Positions 35,275 to 44,968 of a stretch of 64,000 nucleotides of DNA are shown here, in pieces (position 1 is the stretch's first letter; every line of letters begins with the position of its first letter). The stretch is from Deltaproteobacteria bacterium. Lineage in GTDB: Bacteria; Desulfobacterota; Desulfobacteria; Desulfobacterales; UBA5852. Where the stretch lies: positions 1 through 64,000 of the forward strand of contig JAHLLS010000027.1 in the NCBI GenBank assembly GCA_020444045.1, given 5' to 3'. The notes under the pieces are model-generated. The model was not told the origin of the DNA. It saw only the letters and a list, made by a program, of their open reading frames with translations, and made no database searches. Made by a program: the position numbers and the translations under genes.

Positions 35275-37251
35275 ATGGCACAGGATCTGCTTTTTGAACC
35301 GGTCGTGATCGGCGGCTGCCGGAGCAGAAACCGAATCGCTGCGCTGCCTGTGTTTACAGGGTATGCGCGGCCCGACGGGGGTGTCACGCCGTTATTGCGG
35401 GAGCATTACTGGCGGCTGGCCTCTTCCGGCGCAGGGTTGGTGGTGGTGGCCAACGTGGCGGTGGCCGCGGACGGGCGAACGTCGCCACGGACCCTGCGCA
35501 TCGATCACGATCGGTTTATTCCCGAACTGGCCGGTCTGGCCGCCACGATTCAGCACCGTGGGGCGCTGGCCTGTATCCAGCTCAACCATGCCGGACGGTT
35601 CGCACGCACCGAACAGCCTCTCCTGCCGGCCCCCTTCGACGCAGCGCACCTCGATCACGATGTGGCTGCCCTCAAAGCCTTCATGCACACCTTCCCCTTT
35701 GCCGAGCGTTTCGGGCTCACCGCCCGGTTCATGCAGATGCATTCCAAATGGCGTCGGGGCATGACCCCGGAAGATCGCGGGCGGGTGGTGAGTGATTTTG
35801 GCCAGGCCGCCCGACGGGCCGTGGCCGCCGGATTCGACATGCTGGAACTGCACGGAGCGACCGGTTACCTCCTGGCGCAATTTCTTTCGGCCTTTGCCAA
35901 CCGGCCGCCTGGTCCTTGGTCCGGAGACTTCGCTACCCGCGCCGCGTTTGTGTACGACGTGGTGCGGGCCGTTAAAGCCGCTGTTCCGCCGGATTTCCCG
36001 ATCGGGTATCGCCTGCTGGTTCATGAATGGGTACCCGAAGGGATTGATCTGGATGAAGCGACGACACTGGCCGGTGTTCTGGAAAAAATGGGTGTCGGCT
36101 ATTTTTCCGTCAGCGCTGGGACCTATAACTCCATGTTCAATCCCGCAATTTTGCGTTTAACCCGCCGCCCCGCCTATCTGCGGGCCGATGCCCGGATCCT
36201 GCGCCGCGTTTTGGATACCCCTCTGATTTTGGGCGGGCGGGTCTTTCGACCGAGCATTGCCCGCAAGGTTTTAGCGGAGGATGGTATTGACATGATCGGG
36301 CTTGGCCGCCCGCTTCTGACAGACCCGGGGTGGGTGGAAAAAGCCCGGACAGGCAAACGGGTATATGGTTGTGTTGATTGCCGGCATTGCCTCAAACGGG
36401 TGATCCGGGAAAAGGGGCTGGCCTGTGCGCGTTGGCCGGAGATCGAGATCGAACGCGTGGACCTGGAGTGCGCCCTGCACGTGCGCCTGAATGCCTGCTT
36501 TTTCTTTACGTCTCCGCAATCCCTGGCAATCGGGTTGGACGCCTTGCCGGCCAAGCTCTCGGGTTCGGAAACGCTGAAGATCCGCCTGGTTTATATCGCC
36601 CCCTCGGGGCCTGTCACCGAAAGATTCCGGACCGCGGCCGAAGGGCATTGGCGGCGTTTTCGCCAGGACTGGCAAACCGCCGGTCAGCGTGACGACCTCC
36701 TGGAGCGTATTCCCACGACCACCACATCGCGCACTTATGACGCGCTATTGGCAGACGCCCGTCAGGATGGCTTCGGGATGATCATACTGGCCGATGGCCC
36801 GAACGTGCCGTCGGGTGAAGTGCTGGCCAGCAAGTGGCGCGAGGGAATTTTCATTTCCCAGACCGGTCATGGGCGCACCAACAAGATCTTCAGCGCGGTG
36901 GATCTGTCGCCGTCGACGCATCTTTTGCTGCGTTTTCTGGCCCATGCATATCTGGGGCGGCCAGGCTGCCGCTTCCGTTTTGTGCATGTCCTGGATGGGC
37001 CGGTCCAGGCGGCGCGCAAACGATGGGAGAAGATGCTGCCGCTATCCGGCTGGGATGCGGACACGCCGCTCGAGGTGATGCCGCCGGGGCCGGATGGCAC
37101 CGCACAAACCCTGCTGGACGCGGCCGCGGGTTGGGATGCCGTCATCGTGGGCCGAAGGGGGATGTCGCGCATCAAATCACTTTTGTTGGGCAGCGTGTCA
37201 CGACGGATTCTGCGGGCAGTTTCGGATGCCACCGTGGTGATTGTGTCGTGA
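35275..37251 (+). CDS. Old Yellow Enzyme-type Fe-S flavoprotein fused to C-terminal universal stress domains
   Basis: Protein of 658 aa. Residues about 5-395 form an FMN-dependent TIM barrel of the Old Yellow Enzyme/2,4-dienoyl-CoA reductase type: LNHAGRFA, AARRAVAAGFDMLELHGATGYLLAQFLS, and GLGRPLLTDPGW. A cysteine set C366, C369, C372 and C384 (C-x2-C-x2-C-x11-C) matches the 4Fe-4S site of trimethylamine dehydrogenase-like enzymes. After a linker, two Usp-like regions follow: a degenerate one (about 400-525) and a clear one (about 533-658) starting KIFSAVDLSPSTHLLLRF and ending with VGRRGMSRIKSLLLGSVSRRIL. The dienoyl-CoA reductase FAD/NADH domain is absent, so an external donor is needed. 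GGGGGGAT precedes the ATG. The fusion is not an annotation artefact, as the frame is continuous through both parts. Confidence 0.82.
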   Translation: MAQDLLFEPVVIGGCRSRNRIAALPVFTGYARPDGGVTPLLREHYWRLASSGAGLVVVANVAVAADGRTSPRTLRIDHDRFIPELAGLAATIQHRGALACIQLNHAGRFARTEQPLLPAPFDAAHLDHDVAALKAFMHTFPFAERFGLTARFMQMHSKWRRGMTPEDRGRVVSDFGQAARRAVAAGFDMLELHGATGYLLAQFLSAFANRPPGPWSGDFATRAAFVYDVVRAVKAAVPPDFPIGYRLLVHEWVPEGIDLDEATTLAGVLEKMGVGYFSVSAGTYNSMFNPAILRLTRRPAYLRADARILRRVLDTPLILGGRVFRPSIARKVLAEDGIDMIGLGRPLLTDPGWVEKARTGKRVYGCVDCRHCLKRVIREKGLACARWPEIEIERVDLECALHVRLNACFFFTSPQSLAIGLDALPAKLSGSETLKIRLVYIAPSGPVTERFRTAAEGHWRRFRQDWQTAGQRDDLLERIPTTTTSRTYDALLADARQDGFGMIILADGPNVPSGEVLASKWREGIFISQTGHGRTNKIFSAVDLSPSTHLLLRFLAHAYLGRPGCRFRFVHVLDGPVQAARKRWEKMLPLSGWDADTPLEVMPPGPDGTAQTLLDAAAGWDAVIVGRRGMSRIKSLLLGSVSRRILRAVSDATVVIVS

Positions 37252-37324
37252 GTTGTTTTTTTCTAAATCGTTCCTCTCTGAAGATAAACAGGAGCGGTTT
37301 CATTGATTCGGCAGATCATCTTTT

Positions 37325-37530
37325 AAGGTCGTTCATTTTCTTTCCCGCGAAAGAAAACCGAACCAAAAGAAAGCGCTCGTGCCACGAGCCCTCCGGGTTC
37401 GCCGGCCCATCGCCGCACCGGCCGGGCGCGCCGGAACTCGCCCCGCCCATCGCGGGGCTCAGACAGCCGCCGCGCCTGTTCCGTCCGGTACAGCGATGCG
37501 CCGGCCTCGTGACAAAGGGGCAAAAACACA
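37325..37530. repeat. Dispersed intergenic repeat family 1, copy C
   Basis: Third copy of the repeat at 50-215 and 15010-15335. It opens with TTCATTTTCTTTCCCGCGAAAGAAAA, then ACCAAAAGAAAGCGCTCGTG, a family hairpin reading CCCCGC-CCATC-GCGGGG, CTCAGACAG and CAGCGATGCGCCGG before GACAAAGGGG. The hairpin sequence differs in each copy yet stays complementary. It fills the convergent gap between the flavoenzyme fusion and the M24 peptidase. Confidence 0.7.
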
Positions 37531-37546
37531 ACCACATCACAACCCA

Positions 37547-38740
37547 TTAATGAATGATCTGGATCGCTTCATCGAACCGGGTGATCTGTTCCAGGCCGTC
37601 ATCTGTGACGATGTGGGTGTTTTCGATGCCCACCACGCCTTTGCCCGGGATGATGAGTTTGGGTTCCAGGGCGATGGTCATATTCTTTTCCAGGGGCATG
37701 TCCTGGCCTTGGGCCATAAAGGGGTATTCGTCCAGTTCCAGGCCGACCCCGTGGCCGATAAAACGGATGCGCTGATCGTCGGCCCCCATGAACCAGTCGC
37801 CGTAGCCCTTGTCGGCCGCCCATTGAATGGCAACATCGTAGAGATCGCCGGCTTTGACGCCGGGTCGGGCCTGTTGTTTGAGGACTGCCTGTAAATCCAG
37901 CATGGCCTGATGGGCGCGCATCAGATCGTCCGGCAGCTCGCCGATGGCGAAGATCCGGGTGTGGTCGGCGATATAACCCTGCCAGGCAAAGACGTAATCC
38001 AGCAGAATGGGCTGATGGGGGAGGACTTTTGCAAATCCGGCGCCCTGGGCCACGGCCGGGCCGGCGCCCGTGCCGCCGGTGGGCGAGGCCAGATAGCTCG
38101 GCACGGCGGCGGACGGACCGGCCAGGAGATGGCCGTAGAAGAGTTCCCCGCCCCACATGCGCATGCGCACCACGCCCTGGTGGCCCCGCCGCCGGGCTTC
38201 GGCCTCCACCCGGCCGGCCAGATCGAGTTCGGTCATACCTTCCTGGATGATGTCACGGGCCGCGCCGGCCACTTCGTCGGCCAGGGCGGCGGCCTGCCGC
38301 ATAAGAGTGAGCTCGTGGGGGGATTTTACCGCCCGCACCTGTCGGATGCCGTGGGCCACATCCACCAGGTCGACGTCCGCAAACAGGCGGCGATAGGTCA
38401 GGTATAGCGCGGCCGGGATGACATCCATCTCCAGGCCAAGTCGCCGCGGCATGGCAAGGTGATGGGCTTTCAGGAGATCGGGGATCTCGCGCGGGCTGCG
38501 GAGCGGTACGATATCTGTCACTGTCGATTCGGCCCGGGCCCGCTCCAGGCTTTTGCGGACCATCAGCAGCGGGGGGCCGGCTGCCGGGATGTAGAGATGG
38601 GCCTGCTGGATGGTGCCGGTAAAATAAAACAGGTCCGTGTTCTGCAGGATCAAAGCTCCGTCGATGTCCTGCGCGGCAATGTGTTCTTGAAAGCGCCGGG
38701 TGCGGCGTTCGAGTTCTTCGCGGGGGGTGGTCGGTGTCAT
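37547..38740 (-). CDS. M24 family metallopeptidase (Xaa-Pro aminopeptidase-like)
   Basis: Protein of 397 aa with an N-terminal creatinase-type domain (about 10-150) and a C-terminal pita-bread catalytic domain. The five expected metal ligands are visible: Asp in ILLDYVFAW, Asp in YIADHTRIF, His in FIGHGVGLELDE, Glu in ALEPKLIIPG and Glu in GIENTHIV. It likely removes N-terminal residues next to proline from peptides in the cytoplasm; creatinase or other C-N hydrolase activity is possible. It is separated from the helicase gene by 95 nt on the same strand. Confidence 0.87.
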   Translation of the reverse strand: MTPTTPREELERRTRRFQEHIAAQDIDGALILQNTDLFYFTGTIQQAHLYIPAAGPPLLMVRKSLERARAESTVTDIVPLRSPREIPDLLKAHHLAMPRRLGLEMDVIPAALYLTYRRLFADVDLVDVAHGIRQVRAVKSPHELTLMRQAAALADEVAGAARDIIQEGMTELDLAGRVEAEARRRGHQGVVRMRMWGGELFYGHLLAGPSAAVPSYLASPTGGTGAGPAVAQGAGFAKVLPHQPILLDYVFAWQGYIADHTRIFAIGELPDDLMRAHQAMLDLQAVLKQQARPGVKAGDLYDVAIQWAADKGYGDWFMGADDQRIRFIGHGVGLELDEYPFMAQGQDMPLEKNMTIALEPKLIIPGKGVVGIENTHIVTDDGLEQITRFDEAIQIIH

Positions 38741-38835
38741 CAGGGGGGTTGTCTCCTTTTATTTTGATCAAAGCCCGCCATCATAGATAGAAGGCCGGGA
38801 GCGGTTTTACCGTTCCGGCACGCAGCATTTCGTAT

Positions 38836-41184
38836 TCAGCCCTTGGGACTCCCGGGCCAAAACGCTTCCAGAATGTGCGCCACCGGCTTGTCGGACCATG
38901 GGCTGACCGGTTGCCATTCCTCCGGGTAGAGAGACCGGTAGCGGTGGGTGCTGAAGCGATTGTCCACCAGCAACACCGCCCCCCGGTCCCGGGCACTGCG
39001 GATGACACGGCCGACGGCCTGCAGGACCCGATTGAATCCGGGATAACGGTAGGCGAAGTCAAACCCGGCCTGGCGCGTGGTGTCAAAATGGTCTTTAATC
39101 AGGTCGCGTTCCATGCAGATTCCCGGCAGGCCGACCCCGACGATGGCCGCGCCGGAGAGCCGGCGGCCCACCAGGTCGATGCCTTCGCCGAAGATACCGC
39201 CCATCACCACAAAGCCCACCAGGGTCTGCGGGTTGTCCCTGACGAAGTGTTCCAGAAACGCGTCCCGGGCCGGTTCATCCATATCCCGCGCCTGGACGAT
39301 GGTCCGGATTTCCGGGTAAACGTCGTGAAAGACATCGTGGACCATCTCCAGATAGGCATAGGAGGGGAAGAAGGCAAGATAGTTGCCTGTTTTTCCCCGC
39401 ACCAGTTGGGTAATGGCATCCGCCAGCCGGTATTTGGTCTGCTCCCGTTCCCGGTAGTAGGTGGATATGCGGCCGTCGACGATCACGCACAGATTAGCGG
39501 GCGGAAAAGGCGACCGCAGGCGTAAAAACACCGTTTCTTCGTCGCCGCCGAAGAGGGCGTTGAAGTAGGCGAAGGGGGTCAGAGTGGCGGAGAAAAACAG
39601 CGCGGACCGGCCCCGCCGCAGCGCTTCGGCCAGTTGGTCGGCCGGGTCGAGACAGAAGAGTTTGACCTGCAGATCCTTGCCGTCGCTGACCGTGCAGGTG
39701 GTATAGCTGTCATCGAAGCGTTCCGCCACCCGCAAAAAGGTCGATACATCGAAATACAATTGAAGCAGCTCTTCTTTCCAGGACGCGGGTTTGTTTTTCA
39801 CCAGCCATGTTTCGGCCCGGTGGTGAAACCGCTGCAGATGCGGCAGGAGCGTGTCCGGCATCTCGCGCGAAGCGGCTTCCCCTCCGGCTGTCATACAGTC
39901 CCGACGGGCGGATACCATCCAGGTGTTGATGTGCCCGATGGCGCGGTAAAGCGGGCGGTGATCCTCGCGCAGGGCCCGCCGAAGGTCCAGAAAGGGCTGT
40001 TTGCGCATCACGGCTGAAAACATTTCCCGGGAACGGTCCACCAGGTTGTGGGCCTCGTCCACCAGAAAGGTATAGGCGCCGTTGTCTTCAGCGAAAAAAC
40101 GGCGCAGATATACCCGCGGATCGAAAACATAGTTGTAGTCGCCGATGATGGTATCCATCCAGAGGGCCATCTCCAGGCTGAATTCGAACGGACAGACTTC
40201 GAAGACGTCCGCCAGCCGGGTAACGGTATCCCGATCCAGGGCATCCCGGTCGAAGGCCGCCAGCCGGGCGCCTTTCATCCGGTCGTAGTGGCCGCGGGCG
40301 CGCGGACATTCCTCCGGGGTGCAGGTCGCATCGGGGTAGGGGCAGAGCTTGTCTTTGGCCGTCAGCGTCAGGCTCTTTACCTGCAGCCCCTGGCGGCGCA
40401 TGACCGACAGGGCCTTTTCGGCGGCCTGGCGGCCGGTGGTCCGGGCCGTCAGATAGAAAATTTTGGCGGTCAGGCCTTCCCCCAGGGCTTTGAGGGACGG
40501 AAAGAGGGCCGCCATGGTTTTGCCGATGCCGGTCGGCGCCTGGATCATGGCGCGGCCATCGGTCTGGATCGACCGGTAAACCGTGACCGCCATCTGGCGC
40601 TGCCCCTCGCGGAAGTCGTCAAAAGGGAAGCCCAGTGCCCGAATCGACTGGTCGCGCTGCAACCGCCAGCGTTCCAGCCGTGTGGCCCAGGCGAGATAGT
40701 CGTCCAGCAGCACCGCCATCAGACGGTTGAGTTCGTCGATGGTATAGGTCCGCCGAAATTCCCGCGTTTCTTTGGTTGTCAACTGGTAATAGGTCAACTG
40801 GGCGTCTACACTGTCAAGTTCATAATGGGTGGCGTACAGCCAGGCGTAGGTCTGCACCTGGCCCCAGTGCAGCGGATCGGGCGCTTTTTCGATGGCGTCC
40901 AGGTCTTTGTGGGTGGATTTGATCTCGTCGATCACCACACGGTCGCCGTCGGTAAAGACCCCGTCCAGGCGGCCGCTGATCTCCAGGATGAAATCCGGGG
41001 TTTCGATGGCATGCTGGAGCGTGACTTCGGGCTGGTAGCCGGCCGGCCGTGCCCGCTGGACTCTCTGGTGGGCCCGGAGGCCTTCCAGCGGCCGCTGCGA
41101 TCCGGCGAAGGTCGACGTCAGGTCGCCCGTCTGCAGGGCAAAGGCCACCAGGGTGCGGACGGCAACGGTCAGGCGGGATTTCAA
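38836..41184 (-). CDS. PD-(D/E)XK nuclease domain fused to XPD/DinG-type Fe-S DNA helicase
   Basis: Protein of 782 aa. The N-terminal ~110 residues hold a PD-(D/E)XK nuclease motif, ISGRLDGVF then VVIDEIKSTH (Asp, Glu-Ile-Lys). The helicase follows with Walker A in QAPTGIGKTMA (about 215-222) and the DEAH box in FLVDEAHNLVDR (about 380). Four cysteines in LCPYP, TCTPEECP and FEVCPFEFS (about 283-330) fit the XPD 4Fe-4S cluster. Motif VI is in QAVGRVIRSARDRGA. The start appears to be TTG at 41184 with AAAGG upstream; the N-terminal homology supports it. It probably unwinds and trims DNA in repair. No CRISPR array is near, so a CasDinG role is unlikely. Confidence 0.82.
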   Translation of the reverse strand: MKSRLTVAVRTLVAFALQTGDLTSTFAGSQRPLEGLRAHQRVQRARPAGYQPEVTLQHAIETPDFILEISGRLDGVFTDGDRVVIDEIKSTHKDLDAIEKAPDPLHWGQVQTYAWLYATHYELDSVDAQLTYYQLTTKETREFRRTYTIDELNRLMAVLLDDYLAWATRLERWRLQRDQSIRALGFPFDDFREGQRQMAVTVYRSIQTDGRAMIQAPTGIGKTMAALFPSLKALGEGLTAKIFYLTARTTGRQAAEKALSVMRRQGLQVKSLTLTAKDKLCPYPDATCTPEECPRARGHYDRMKGARLAAFDRDALDRDTVTRLADVFEVCPFEFSLEMALWMDTIIGDYNYVFDPRVYLRRFFAEDNGAYTFLVDEAHNLVDRSREMFSAVMRKQPFLDLRRALREDHRPLYRAIGHINTWMVSARRDCMTAGGEAASREMPDTLLPHLQRFHHRAETWLVKNKPASWKEELLQLYFDVSTFLRVAERFDDSYTTCTVSDGKDLQVKLFCLDPADQLAEALRRGRSALFFSATLTPFAYFNALFGGDEETVFLRLRSPFPPANLCVIVDGRISTYYREREQTKYRLADAITQLVRGKTGNYLAFFPSYAYLEMVHDVFHDVYPEIRTIVQARDMDEPARDAFLEHFVRDNPQTLVGFVVMGGIFGEGIDLVGRRLSGAAIVGVGLPGICMERDLIKDHFDTTRQAGFDFAYRYPGFNRVLQAVGRVIRSARDRGAVLLVDNRFSTHRYRSLYPEEWQPVSPWSDKPVAHILEAFWPGSPKG

Positions 41185-41508
41185 CAGGGAGGGCCTTTCG
41201 ATTGGAACAATGACAAATAAACGGCCATGCCGTTCGCGTAGCGGGAGCCTAAAGGATTTCCAGCGGCAAAGTCAAGGAGACCTATGCGGCATCCCTTTGG
41301 GGTCCATGATGGTAGGTCCCGGTGGCCGCAGTTCTCACCGACGCGGTCGCAATGCTTAGAATCGACGCTTGATTCAAAACGGGTGACAGGATAAGGAAAG
41401 GCAGGATGATCGATTGGGATCTTATCGAAAATAAACTATCTTTTTAACGCAGCATCTTTTTGATCTCGGAACGGCGGATGCCAACCGGCTGAAACAGGGG
41501 GACAGATC
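41185..41508. other. Divergent intergenic region, nothing recognised
   Basis: Lies between the helicase gene (minus) and the GMP reductase-like gene (plus). No repeat copy, RNA gene or strong promoter match is seen. GGGGGA before 41509 is the ribosome-binding site of the next gene. Confidence 0.35.
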
Positions 41509-42528
41509 ATGACCGACGCCATCACCTACGACGACGTCTTGCTGATACCTTCCTATAACCATTGGGAATCGCGCAAGATCGTGGATACGTCCATGCTGGA
41601 CAAGACCGGCAAGCTGCGCCTGTCGCTTCCGGTGATGACGGCCAATATGGATACCGTCACCGAGACCGCCATGGCCGATTTTATCGGCGCCAAAGGAGGG
41701 ATCGGTGTCCTTCACCGCTTTATGTCCATCGCCGACAACATCGACATTTTTAAAGCCTGCACCCATAAAACGTTTGTGTCAATCGGCTGCTCGGCCGGTG
41801 ATCTGGAACGGGCCGAGGCCTTGCGGGATGCCGGCGCGGATCTGTTCTGCATCGATGTGGCCCATGCCCACGCCCGCTATGTCGGTAAGACCTTGCAAAA
41901 GGTTCGGGCCATGCTGGGCAAGGAGGCCTGTATCATGGCCGGCAATGTGGCCACCTATGCCGGTGCGGACTACCTGGCCTCCCTCAGTGCCGATATCATC
42001 AAAGTCGGCATCGGCGGCGGCGCGGTGTGCACGACACGCATCAAAACCGGATTCGGCGTGCCCAACCTGACGGCGATTCGCAATTCCGCCCGGGTGGACC
42101 GCTCGATTGTGGCCGACGGCGGCATTCGATCGCCCGGGGATATCGTCAAGGCCCTGGCCTTCGGGGCCGATTTCGTCATGATCGGCAGCATGCTGGCCGG
42201 AACACGGCCGACACCGGGGGTCGTGATGACGCGCAAAAATGAGCGTGGCGAGGACGTGCGTGTCAAAGCCTATCGGGGTATGGCCAGCAGCGAGGTCCAG
42301 GATGACTATCACGGCGGCATGGCCGAGTGGAAAACCGCCGAAGGGGTGGCCGTCGATGTCCCTTACTGTGAGACCGAGGAGCAGATCGTCGCCGATATCA
42401 TCGGGGGCTTGCGTTCGGGACTGACCTACGGTGGTGCCGCCACGATTCGCGAGCTGCAGCGCAAGCTGGACTATATCCGGATCACGCCGGCCGGGCGTCA
42501 CGAAAGCCTGCCCCACCGAACGCTATGA
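41509..42528 (+). CDS. guaC: IMP dehydrogenase/GMP reductase family enzyme without CBS domains
   Basis: TIM-barrel nucleotide enzyme of 339 aa. The N-terminus TYDDVLLIPSYNHW, the phosphate and flap region VGIGGGAVCTTRIKTGFGVPNL with the catalytic Cys, DGGIRSPGDIVKALAFGADFVMIGSMLAG and YRGMASSEVQ are all family-specific. The CBS pair found in most IMP dehydrogenases is missing and the length matches GMP reductase, so conversion of GMP to IMP with NADPH is the best guess. IMP dehydrogenase activity is not excluded. It ends just before the hybrid kinase gene. Confidence 0.78.
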   Translation: MTDAITYDDVLLIPSYNHWESRKIVDTSMLDKTGKLRLSLPVMTANMDTVTETAMADFIGAKGGIGVLHRFMSIADNIDIFKACTHKTFVSIGCSAGDLERAEALRDAGADLFCIDVAHAHARYVGKTLQKVRAMLGKEACIMAGNVATYAGADYLASLSADIIKVGIGGGAVCTTRIKTGFGVPNLTAIRNSARVDRSIVADGGIRSPGDIVKALAFGADFVMIGSMLAGTRPTPGVVMTRKNERGEDVRVKAYRGMASSEVQDDYHGGMAEWKTAEGVAVDVPYCETEEQIVADIIGGLRSGLTYGGAATIRELQRKLDYIRITPAGRHESLPHRTL

Positions 42529-42535
42529 GTGTTAA

Positions 42536-44938
42536 ATGCCGTTTTACCCGTCGTCAACAGGGTGCCAATTGACTGAAATGAATGACCAAACGGAAATGAA
42601 AACCCGGATTCGGCAACTCGAAGACGCCCTGCGGCAGGCCCGGTCTTCCGAGGCCGAGGCCCGGGAGACCCTTGCGCATTATCGGGTGGTGGCCGATAAT
42701 CTGACCGATATCGTCTGGACGCTGGATGCCGATCTGAAAACGACCTTTGTCACTCCCTCCGTTGAAGGTCACCTCGGTTATGCCATTCAAGATACGGTCG
42801 GTCTCGATTTTTGCGATACCCTGACCTTGTCCAGCCAGGAGCAGTTGCGTTACGCACTCAAGCTGCTGCAAGGCGGCCTGCCGTCCACAACATTGGATCT
42901 GGAGCATGTGCACCGGGACAGCACCGGTTTCTGGTTCGAGTGTCAGCTGAGCGGGCTGTTTAACGGTGATCGGGAAGTGACCGGCTATGTCTGCGTGTCG
43001 CGCAATATCGACCGCCGCAAGCAGGCCGAAAGCGCTTTGCAGCTCAGCAACGCCCTGTTCCAGACGGCGTTTGCCATCAGCCCGGATGCCGTCACCCTCA
43101 ACCGGATGCGGGACGGTGTCTATACCATGGTGAACGAAGGGTTTGCCCTGCTCACCGGGTATGCCCGGGAAGCGGTGATCGGTAAAACCACCGACGAAAT
43201 CGGTATCTGGGTGGATCCCAAAGAGCGCGATCACTTGATGGCGGCACTTGACGAGGCCGGATCCATTCGCAACCTGGAAGCCCGTTTTCGTATCAAGGAC
43301 GGCAGCATCCGCACCTGCCTGGTATCCGCCAACATCATCATTCTCAACCGCCAGCCCTATGTCCTGTCGATTACCAAGGATATCGACACCTTCAAAAAGG
43401 CCAAGGAAGCCCTGACAGAGTCCGAGGAGAAATACCGGACCCTGATCGAGACGGCCACCGATGCTATCTTTATCCTTCAGGACGGCGAAGTGAAATTCCC
43501 CAACCCCAAAGCGCGGGAAATGGCTCGCATGATGGGCGCCGATCTGAGGCAGCATTCCTTTTTCGAGTATGTGGCCCCGGAAGACCAGAATATGATCCTG
43601 GAGCGGCATTTTCGGCGCTTGAAAGGGGATAAAGTTCCCAGCACCTATAATTTCCGCCTGCTGCGTGCCAATGGGGAGTCCTTCTGGGTGGAAATCAACG
43701 CCGTGAAGATTATCTGGGAAGGCAAACCGGCCACCCTGAATTTTATTCGGGATATCGACGACCAGGTCAAACTCGAAGCCGAATTCCAGCACGCCCGCAA
43801 AATGGAGGCGGTGGGGACCCTGGCCGGGGCGATTGCCCATAATTTCAACAACCTGCTGATGGCCATCCAGGGCAATGTGTCCCTGCTCCTGCTCGACACG
43901 GAATCGGAGGACCCCCGTCACGAGGAAATCAAGAAAATCCAGGAGCATGTGGAAAGCGGCGCCCGGCTGACATCCCAGCTTCTGGGCTATGCGCGTAAAG
44001 GCAAGTACAAGATTCGCTCGCTGGACCTGAATGGCCTGATCACCAAAACGGCGGCCGCCTTTCGCCAGTCGCATCCCACCACCCGGATATCCTCCCACCT
44101 GGCCACCGACCTGGACGCCGTTGCCGGGGACCGGTCCCAGCTGGAACACGTGCTTTATAATGTGTTTAGCAATGCCGCGGATGCCATGCCCGAAGGCGGT
44201 GAATTGTTTATCAAAACCATGAATATCAGCCACGAACAGATCCGCAAGCGCAATTATAAAATCAAGACCGGTGAATACATCATGCTGGTGGTTGCCGACA
44301 CAGGGGTCGGCATGGAACAGAAGGTGCGCCGCCGCATTTTCGAGCCTTTTTTCACCACGAAGGAACTCGGGCGCGGCACGGGGCTGGGGCTCGCTTCCGC
44401 ATACGGCATCATCAAGGGGCATAGCGGCTATATCGACGTGGATTCGAAAAAGGGGCATGGAACCACCTTTTTTATTTACCTGCCCACGTCCACCCGTCCG
44501 GCCGAAAAGACCGATTACAAGGACAAGAGCGTTATTCACGGCAGCGGCTGCATTCTGATGGTGGACGACGAACCGGCCGTTTTGGAAATCAGCAGCAAAA
44601 TGCTGACTAAACTGGGATTCCGCGTCCTGGAAGCCTGCAGCGGGCGTGATGCGCTCAACGTCTATCGGCAAAACCGGCATCTGATCGACCTGGTCATTCT
44701 GGACATGATCATGCCGGACATGGGGGGCGGGGAAGTCTACGACCGCATGAAAGACATCAACCGCAACGTCAAGGCCATCCTGGCCACCGGATACAGTCTC
44801 GACGGGGAAGCGTCCCGGATTTTGAAAAAGGGGTGCGATGGGGTCATTCAGAAGCCTTACAGCATCGATCGCCTGTCCCGGGTCATTTACCGGGTGCTGA
44901 AGCGCGCCGATGCCGCCAAGGCAAAGGTCGCGAATTGA
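42536..44938 (+). CDS. PAS-rich hybrid sensor histidine kinase with C-terminal receiver
   Basis: Cytoplasmic hybrid kinase of up to 800 aa with no membrane helix. After a coiled coil (about 18-45) come three PAS domains (about 45-165, 170-290, 300-420). The phosphoacceptor His is at about 434 in GAIAHNFNNLL. The ATPase domain contains NVFSNAADAMPEGG, VADTGVGM and GTGLGLASAYGI. The receiver domain (about 675-795) has MVDDEP and the phosphorylated Asp in LVILDMIMPDMGG. There is no output domain, so it must pass phosphate to another protein. An internal ATG at 42578 is an alternative start, as neither has a strong ribosome-binding site. Confidence 0.87.
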   Translation: MPFYPSSTGCQLTEMNDQTEMKTRIRQLEDALRQARSSEAEARETLAHYRVVADNLTDIVWTLDADLKTTFVTPSVEGHLGYAIQDTVGLDFCDTLTLSSQEQLRYALKLLQGGLPSTTLDLEHVHRDSTGFWFECQLSGLFNGDREVTGYVCVSRNIDRRKQAESALQLSNALFQTAFAISPDAVTLNRMRDGVYTMVNEGFALLTGYAREAVIGKTTDEIGIWVDPKERDHLMAALDEAGSIRNLEARFRIKDGSIRTCLVSANIIILNRQPYVLSITKDIDTFKKAKEALTESEEKYRTLIETATDAIFILQDGEVKFPNPKAREMARMMGADLRQHSFFEYVAPEDQNMILERHFRRLKGDKVPSTYNFRLLRANGESFWVEINAVKIIWEGKPATLNFIRDIDDQVKLEAEFQHARKMEAVGTLAGAIAHNFNNLLMAIQGNVSLLLLDTESEDPRHEEIKKIQEHVESGARLTSQLLGYARKGKYKIRSLDLNGLITKTAAAFRQSHPTTRISSHLATDLDAVAGDRSQLEHVLYNVFSNAADAMPEGGELFIKTMNISHEQIRKRNYKIKTGEYIMLVVADTGVGMEQKVRRRIFEPFFTTKELGRGTGLGLASAYGIIKGHSGYIDVDSKKGHGTTFFIYLPTSTRPAEKTDYKDKSVIHGSGCILMVDDEPAVLEISSKMLTKLGFRVLEACSGRDALNVYRQNRHLIDLVILDMIMPDMGGGEVYDRMKDINRNVKAILATGYSLDGEASRILKKGCDGVIQKPYSIDRLSRVIYRVLKRADAAKAKVAN

Positions 44939-44968
44939 CCGGGACAAAACGCCTGCCGTGGAGAAGCC

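Noticed and set aside
38836..41184. CasDinG or type IV CRISPR component
   Set aside because: No repeats, spacers or csf-type genes lie anywhere in the window.
40048..41220. 390-aa plus-strand open frame opposite the helicase
   Set aside because: Antisense shadow without motif or ribosome-binding site.
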